In this document: positions 58,129 to 64,000 of the stretch, piece after piece
Layout of the letters: every line of letters begins with the position of its first letter
Position numbering within the stretch: the stretch's first letter is position 1
From: Adineta vaga
Taxonomy: Eukaryota; Rotifera
Length of the DNA: 64,000 nt
Assembly: GCA_021613535.1 (NCBI GenBank)
Contig: CP075497.1
Location: forward strand, 1,054,001 to 1,118,000
Direction: 5' to 3'
The notes under the pieces: model-generated
Told to the model about the DNA's origin: nothing
Databases searched by the model: none
What the model saw: the letters and a program-made list of their open reading frames with translations, nothing else
Made by a program: the position numbers and the translations under genes

Positions 58129-58129
58129 A

Positions 58130-58684
58130 AAGTATGATACGATCAGATAATTATTTTGTTAAAATTAAAGATCTTCGTTAATCGATGTGAACTATATAGA
58201 ACATATTATTGATTCTTCAAGAAAGTCTAGAGTAAAAAATGTATGAAAGATACTCGGGAAATGTTCGCTTTAGTTGAATGACAGTATTTAGCTTATTCAA
58301 AAAGAACAGGTCTAAATTATGGGAATTCTTTTAAGGAGCAGACCTCATACAATTACAATTAGTACACAAACGAGAAACAGACAAAAAATCGCTAAGAAAA
58401 TTGTAAAAAAGTGTTACATACTCGACTCACGTCGGTTTTTGTTTATGTTGTGTGTCAAAAAAAAACAATAAGTAAATCTAGAATAAAAAAATCTTTGAAT
58501 TCATTTTCTAGTGCCTTCTATATATTCAATACAATAGATCGAAACAATGATTAATTATTATTACAAAAAATTTCAAATTATCATCATTCATATTTGTGGC
58601 ATTTCATTGAGCAATAGTCAAACACCGATTGCTAGAATAATTGACTGATGCAATCCGATCTAATTTGTTTTACAACTTCATCTT
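58130..58684. other. Intergenic region
   Basis: AT-rich gap 5' of the SecA-type gene, so presumably its promoter region. No specific site recognised. Confidence 0.4.
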
Positions 58685-59214
58685 TTACGGCTGTTTTGTA
58701 CGTTCTTCTACTGGAAATTCCAATAAAAGATAATTAATTTGAATACCCGATTCTAAATGAAATACTTGCGAAAGTTCGTTATTACAAAGCAACGTAAAGA
58801 ATAATCGAACATGATGTAGATTGTCCCAATCTGCTCTTATTGCCATCAAACACCTTGCTTCCTGATTTGTATGCCCAAAAAGTAATCGTTCAAGATGGTT
58901 TTGTCTAAGATATACAGTGATGCTGAGCGACGAAGGAAGTTTGTGATGATTAATGTTTTTTTCCAGTTTGTCAGATTTTCTCACTGATAAATAGCGTATC
59001 CAGTTGTTTCACTGTATTACAGAGATAACACCTAGAAACATTTGGATTGGGAAAATATATTGTTGCAGCTGACGATTTCTTGCTTCAATGAGCCAATAAT
59101 GGATCGACGACGCAGTCATTTGCGTATCTGGATAAGTGAACTTCATTCTTCCATTCAATTCACTTGGACGCTGCGCTACAGGAGATTTTACTTTACATGC
59201 AGAATACAAAAATA
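58685..59214 (-). CDS. Unknown protein, at least two exons (5' end incomplete)
   Basis: Exon 59214(?)-59032 encodes KVKSPVAQRPSELNGRMKF...SSIHYWLIEARNRQLQQYIFPIQMFL. A 48-bp intron GTGTTA...ATCAG (59031-58984) leads to exon 58983-58685, ending ...YLLLEFPVEERTKQP. The amino-acid mix (Trp, His, aromatic and charged residues, few Asn/Lys runs) looks like a conserved globular protein, but I do not recognise it. No ATG begins the first exon; upstream exons may lie before an acceptor such as TACTCAG at about 59215-59221, or the copy is truncated. The relation to the two flanking genes is unknown. Confidence 0.4.
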
Positions 59215-59375
59215 GAGCTGAGTACAAAAAAACGGACAATCAAAAACTTGAAAAACAATTAAATACAACAAAAAAGAAAACAACACATTGATCAGTTTAA
59301 CAATAGAAAATAAAATAGAACTAAACAATCAGCACTACTAAGAATACTACTGCGATTTGTCTATTTTCCGTTCTC

Positions 59376-60749
59376 TTACTTCAGTTGCATGATACGATTC
59401 TTTTCCGTTTCCTTTTCCAATCGAATCAAATTTCGCTCTTTATAATCAGGAGACCACGTATCGTTCATTATCATTTCCATTGCTTCGTCGAAAGTATTAG
59501 TTTTATCTGGAAAGCGATCTCTCGCGAAGTCTATTGCCTGTTCCGCTTCCGTATACGCTTTATTTTTTATGAATGCATCTATCACCAATACGAATGAATT
59601 GTGAATAACATCTAGAATCTTCTTCGAAGCAGCAGCCTGGAACTTTTCAGCTGCTTCTTGATATTTTCCAAGTGCTTCTTCTATTTTATAAATTGCTTCT
59701 TTTGCTCTTCCTTTTTTAAATAATCTTAATCCTTTTTTATTTAACTCTAGAGCGTCTTTTTCTGCTCTTTGTTCTTTTGTGGTCTTTTGTTCAGCGGGTC
59801 TCAGCGCTACGACTCTCTGTTCCGTGACTCTCTGCTGTTCGGCGGCTCTCCGAGCTTCTGCGACTTTCACTGCTGCCATTCTTCGTCTTGGTTTCGCTGC
59901 AACTGTTTGCTCCTTACTACTATCCACGCTACTACTATTTCTTCGTCTTGGTTCTACTGCAACCACCTCCTCCTCGCTACTACTATTTCTTCGTCTTGGT
60001 TTTACTGCAACCACCTCCTCCTCGCTACTACTATTTCTTCGTCTTGGTTCTACTGCAACCACCTCCTCCTCGCTACTACTATTTCTTCGTCTTGGTTCTA
60101 CTGCAACCACCTCCTCCTCGCTACTACTATTTCTTCGTCTTGGTTTTACTACAACCGCCTCCTCCTCGCTACTACTATTTCTTCGTCTTGGTTCTACTGC
60201 AACCACCTCCTCCCCGCTACTACTATTTCTTCGTCTTGGTTTTACTGCAACCGCCTCCTCCTCGCTACTACTATTTCTTCGTCTTGGTTTTACTGCAACC
60301 ACCTCGTCCTCGCTGATATCCTCGCTAATATCCTCGCTAATATCCGCGCTGCTATCCTCGCTACTACTGTTTTTTCTTTGGTTTTTATCGCTACTATCGG
60401 TGGTAGTTTGCTTGTCGATAGTCTTGTCGGATTCCTTGTCGCTAGAGCTTGTGCATTGGCAGCGCTTACAAGTTAGATGGGCAGTATGGTCTGGAAGACA
60501 AGAATCGATAATTGGACTACATTTGCCACATTGGGAACAAAGAGTGCAACTGCGGTCCCCATCTGATAAGAATGACCTACGCACGTTTTCATAGGTGGTG
60601 CCGTAGTTCCCACCAATACCTGACGTTCGTGATGTTGCTAGCCCATAGGTAGAAGCAACTATGGTTATAGGATTTGACGAGTTGGTAAGCGGCGTTCGAT
60701 CATGCGCACTCGTGGTTTCGAAAGTATGGAATCCACTGTTCATCTTCAT
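59376..60749 (-). CDS. Protein with eight RRRNSSSEEE repeats, N-terminal Cys cluster and TPR-like C-terminus, 457 aa
   Basis: Single exon from ATG 60749. About residues 70-103 contain a cysteine cluster (CTLCSQCGKCSPIIDSCLPD then CKRCQC) that may bind zinc. Acidic SEDISEDISED follows. Residues about 150-285 are tandem 16-residue units of the form RRRNSSSEEEVVAVEP, each with an RRxS basophilic-kinase consensus beside an acidic patch. An Ala/Glu/Gln/Arg coiled coil leads to a helical hairpin (LNKKGLRLFKKGRAKEAIYKIEEALGKYQEAA) of TPR/MIT character. The final region has WSPDYKERNLIRLEKE. It lies next to the SecA-type gene on the same strand, about 1.2 kb upstream of it. Function unknown; a phosphorylation-regulated scaffold is a guess. 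Confidence 0.7.
   Translation of the reverse strand: MKMNSGFHTFETTSAHDRTPLTNSSNPITIVASTYGLATSRTSGIGGNYGTTYENVRRSFLSDGDRSCTLCSQCGKCSPIIDSCLPDHTAHLTCKRCQCTSSSDKESDKTIDKQTTTDSSDKNQRKNSSSEDSSADISEDISEDISEDEVVAVKPRRRNSSSEEEAVAVKPRRRNSSSGEEVVAVEPRRRNSSSEEEAVVVKPRRRNSSSEEEVVAVEPRRRNSSSEEEVVAVEPRRRNSSSEEEVVAVKPRRRNSSSEEEVVAVEPRRRNSSSVDSSKEQTVAAKPRRRMAAVKVAEARRAAEQQRVTEQRVVALRPAEQKTTKEQRAEKDALELNKKGLRLFKKGRAKEAIYKIEEALGKYQEAAEKFQAAASKKILDVIHNSFVLVIDAFIKNKAYTEAEQAIDFARDRFPDKTNTFDEAMEMIMNDTWSPDYKERNLIRLEKETEKNRIMQLK
59930..60315. repeat. 48-bp coding minisatellite, about eight copies
   Basis: In-frame tandem unit (plus strand CTACTACTATTTCTTCGTCT... with GTTCTACTGCAACCACC), 48 bp long. Copies alternate between Glu and Lys, and Val and Ala, variants (VVAVEP versus AVAVKP), so higher-order duplication is likely. 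Confidence 0.9.
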
Positions 60750-63700
60750 TGTGGTTTATTGCTGGTCCTCTAAATAGAAATATAAAGTTACTCTTACTTA
60801 CAAGCCAGTGCAATATTATTTGCTGCTTCAAAGTGGCTGACTATTCTTTGCAGAATCGTAGTAGTGTAAGAAACGAAATTCGAAGTCAGCTGTTGAAGTG
60901 ATTCTCAATTATTGCACCCATGGAGCTTTCTTATTCGACCGCGCTCTCTACAAAACAACATATTTCAATTCTTTTTTCTCCTAGAATACTGCTGACAAAT
61001 ATCAACTTATTTCATTAGCAATGAGTACTTTATGAAAGTGATATATAAAGGCATAATCAGAATTTAGGGTACGTTCTTATCTAGGTACAATTCGACTTCC
61101 TTCAGGGTAAGTTATAGTAGTGTCTTTCCTATAGATGATTTTACCATGTTAACCAGTTTCATTCAGCGTACTGTTGTTCAGTATAATGAACCTCTTTCAA
61201 AATAATATACCTATATATGAGAATAAATATGTAGAATCGATTTTTCTTAAAATATCCATCCAGCTCTTACAAAGCTCCGTCATCAGTTTGGAAGAAACTT
61301 TTTCAATCCAAATTTGAATGCTTATTCGAAAAAAAGCTTAGATTCTGAATACACTTTCCATCATTGCAATGTCGTAGTCAAGAGGAAAAGTATACATTTG
61401 AAGTACAAAAGTACTAAGAAGTACAGAGGTAATGGAGTGTAATGACAATTTAATCGAAATAGGCGAAAGCAGTAAAAAACACAGTAAAGCAGTGCTAACT
61501 AATTCTAAGTTAATGAAGGTGGTTAAAGTATGTCATATAGTGATTAATACAGTTCAAAAAGACCTATATTTACAGTAGATGGAGTTTTTGTACATCAAGG
61601 CAAATGATCGGGAACATACGTACTATTTCGAACACTAGTCTCCTTCGATAGGATTTGTTAGCAACTGAAAATGTGTTCATAAAAAGTTTTTGATCCAGAA
61701 GAAAACATGTATTTCATGAAAGTTTGAGCTTCAGATTATCGTCTGGCAAAATACACTGTCCTTATTATTTCTTTCGTTGCAAATAATAGAGATACTCTAA
61801 TAAACGTGTTCAATCAAACTTAAGAAAAAGGTATTTGCTAGAAATGATTATATATCTTTCTTTATTTCTTTATATTTATATATGTATAGATGTAGTTGTT
61901 TTGATCGACAGTTATAAGAAAATGAAAGCTTACTCAACTGAGGATTATACTTTCTAGGATGAACATTCTGGTTGCTCAGATCGTGATCTTACTACATATT
62001 CAGATTTATGGTAACTTTACCGCAGTTTGGAGATAAAGCTCTTTCTATGTGCTGAAACTAATTGTAATAAAAGTTCGTCAGTGTTGTGAAAGATGATTAG
62101 ATGATGAACCATGCTTTTCGAGAAGTGAATGATGCCATTGATGAAAGAAAGCGTGAGTTCTGCATCGATCCATGAAAGAGTTGAATCTTGATCGCTGAAA
62201 GTATTTCTAACATGAAAATATCGACTAGCGAGGGTCAGCTATACATGGTAGAATACTATCGGGTGAATAAAGAAGCCAGTTATCATGCAGTAAGCTATGT
62301 AATTTATATGATGAGAGGCACATTAAAATGCGGGTTTATTCGTTTTATTAGAGAATCAATCAGCTTGCGAGTATATAGTCATCTCACTAAAGCTCATCGG
62401 AACCAGATAGTATAATGATAATATAATTGGAAAAGCAATAAATCTATTGAATTCTATCATGTTTCTAAAATATTAGTATAAGCTTCAAAAATCAAATCAA
62501 ATATTCTCTCCTAGACTAATCCAATATCGTAGAGTTTCCAAACTTCTTGCATGACATATATTCTAGAAATGCGAGCCTAATACAACAAGCGAGACAATGA
62601 TAACAGCCTGAGTACACGAATTGACAAACCTTGGAGAAAGCTATAAACTCAATTTAAATGTTTCCATACATTCCTGGCATTATTTCAGATCACCATGCTG
62701 CCCGAATAATAAATAGTTATTGTGAATCTTAATTGTCGTTTTATAAGCATGAGATAGACTTTAATGAACTACTTTACAAAATCTATTCTCTTACCACCTC
62801 TTTTCCTAGTATACTAATTCTGAGTACATGAAATAAATAAATTAATACGTGAAGAAATTTTTTTTTCTAGATTTTATGAAGATCGTGCGATGTGACACTA
62901 TTCACTTATTCATTAATCTTCATCATCTAACTAAAGTTGGTGTACTAAGAAAAATAGCAATGAAAGAATTGTTCATTTTGAGCCGTATAACAAGCTTACG
63001 TCGAGATAGATGACAAATAACCTATTGTATTCGTATTCGTAACGCGAAAGTTTATTTCACCATAAGACTGGCTATGATTAAATTTTGTGGTGCATAGCCC
63101 GATTGCAAAAACTGCATGGGTCAAAGTTCTACTCATATGTAACATGGCAGATTTTAGATCAGTTCGAATATACATCTAGTTAAGCTGAGACTTGATTGTA
63201 ATTAGATCATAAATATACTGCTGTTCACAAATAGAAATCAATGTACTTGAAGAACAAAACGGATAAAATAATTTTCAGTGAACGAATGATCGAAAGACAA
63301 ATAGCAGATCGTAGTTACTCCTGATAAACTACAGTCGCATTAAATAGCACCGAGACTCCTAGGTTGTCTCATCTAGTTCGAAATACGGCTGTTCCCTCCT
63401 TGAGTCTAGTTCAATGAAGATCTGATCACATATAGAAATATATAGAACAATGACTTACTTAAATGTACGTGTATCTCTGTATTGCAATTATAGTCTCTGA
63501 TTTGTGACCTGTTGGTGGAATAAGTTAATGTGTGATGATATTATGACGAAGATAAACGAAATATCTTGAACAAAATAACAATATAATTGAGTTTTCAATC
63601 ATAGAATAAAAAGAATACTATTATCGAAGAACGATATCTATATAAAGACTAATATAAGCATATAGGAAAATACCAAGTAGAAAGGAAAGAAAAATAAATC

Positions 63701-64000
63701 CGTTGACGTTATTGCCAGGAGAGAGAACACGAAAGAGATGAATGACTCATGTACTACTAAGAAGGACGAGCATATAAGGAGATGAATGACACATATAGTG
63801 TTAAAAAGGAAAATCGTACATGGAAATTTTAGATTGACAAATAATGATGATGATAGTTCCATAGAGAGAGTGATTCGTCATCTTTTTTCGCGTACCCAAC
63901 AGAACGAAAAATTTTGTCAGTATTCAGGAGGTTAAAACAAAATTTCGTGATCCGTGTATATTAGGAAAATCAACGACTAGTTTGGTTCTCTACAGCACAA
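60750..64000. other. 3.2-kb terminal region without a recognisable gene
   Basis: No frame above 75 codons, no domain and no palindrome copy. The plus-strand frame at 62188-62415 has no family features. Nothing can be supported. Confidence 0.45.

Noticed and set aside
59930-60315. CRISPR array
   Set aside because: Units are contiguous, with no spacers of unique sequence, and are coding; the genome is eukaryotic.
59769-60594. Three plus-strand frames over the minisatellite
   Set aside because: All are periodic shadows of the 48-bp repeat; the minus frame has unique coding sequence at both ends.
62188-62415. 75-codon plus-strand frame
   Set aside because: Short, no domain, no neighbouring exons that fit.

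Overview
The window looks like nuclear DNA of an animal, most likely a bdelloid rotifer. It is AT-rich, and many genes are split by 38-60 bp GT-AG introns; in six spliced models the exon lengths sum to an exact multiple of three. It carries interstitial (CCCACA)n/(TGTGGG)n, the telomeric repeat described for bdelloids. It also mixes metazoan families (CD225, GPCR, FG-GAP, LRR, VIT-VWA) with bacterial or phage-type domains (SecA motor, phage tail collar). The species call is inference; no marker gene is present.

Layout. 0-4.2 kb: the 3' end of an NHL-repeat gene, an unknown two-exon gene and an MPPED-type metallophosphatase. 5-9 kb (minus): a CD225 membrane protein and a leucine-rich-repeat receptor-like protein. 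9.5-14 kb (plus): a telomere-like array, a broken two-TM gene, an FG-GAP gene with an internal stop, and a small secreted protein. 15-17.7 kb (minus): a cysteine-tail protein and a GPCR. 18.7-23.6 kb (minus): a decayed LDLa-type gene and an intact eight-exon surface protein. 24-26.5 kb: TCCGAT-rich low-complexity DNA without genes. 27-29.4 kb (plus): a zinc-ribbon membrane protein and a hAT transposase relic. 29.7-31.4 kb (minus): a membrane-anchored phage tail collar protein. 31.4-35.4 kb: no gene seen. 35.4-36 kb: a secreted RidA-like gene with a frameshift. 36.7-42.1 kb (minus): a type IIC-like P-type ATPase broken by a nonsense codon and by a 1.56-kb inverted-repeat transposon. 42.5-46 kb (minus): a TPR fragment and a VIT-VWA protein. 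47.5-58.1 kb (minus): a giant gene of about 3,300-3,530 codons combining Ulp1-like protease domains, a helical solenoid, a SecA-type ATPase, TPRs, hydrophobic segments and an OTU-like cysteine box. 58.7-60.7 kb (minus): two further genes, one with eight 48-bp minisatellite repeats. 60.8-64 kb: no gene seen.

The most interesting objects are: (1) the SecA/Ulp1/OTU megaprotein, whose domains recall bacterial effectors and polymorphic toxins but which now sits among intron-bearing animal genes; (2) the inverted-repeat transposon, which encodes a spliced 148-aa CXC-type protein and carries nine short palindromes in its termini; (3) a dispersed family of about eleven small palindromes built from the telomeric hexamer; (4) the anchored phage collar protein. 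At least six genes in the window are visibly broken, which suggests ongoing decay of redundant copies.
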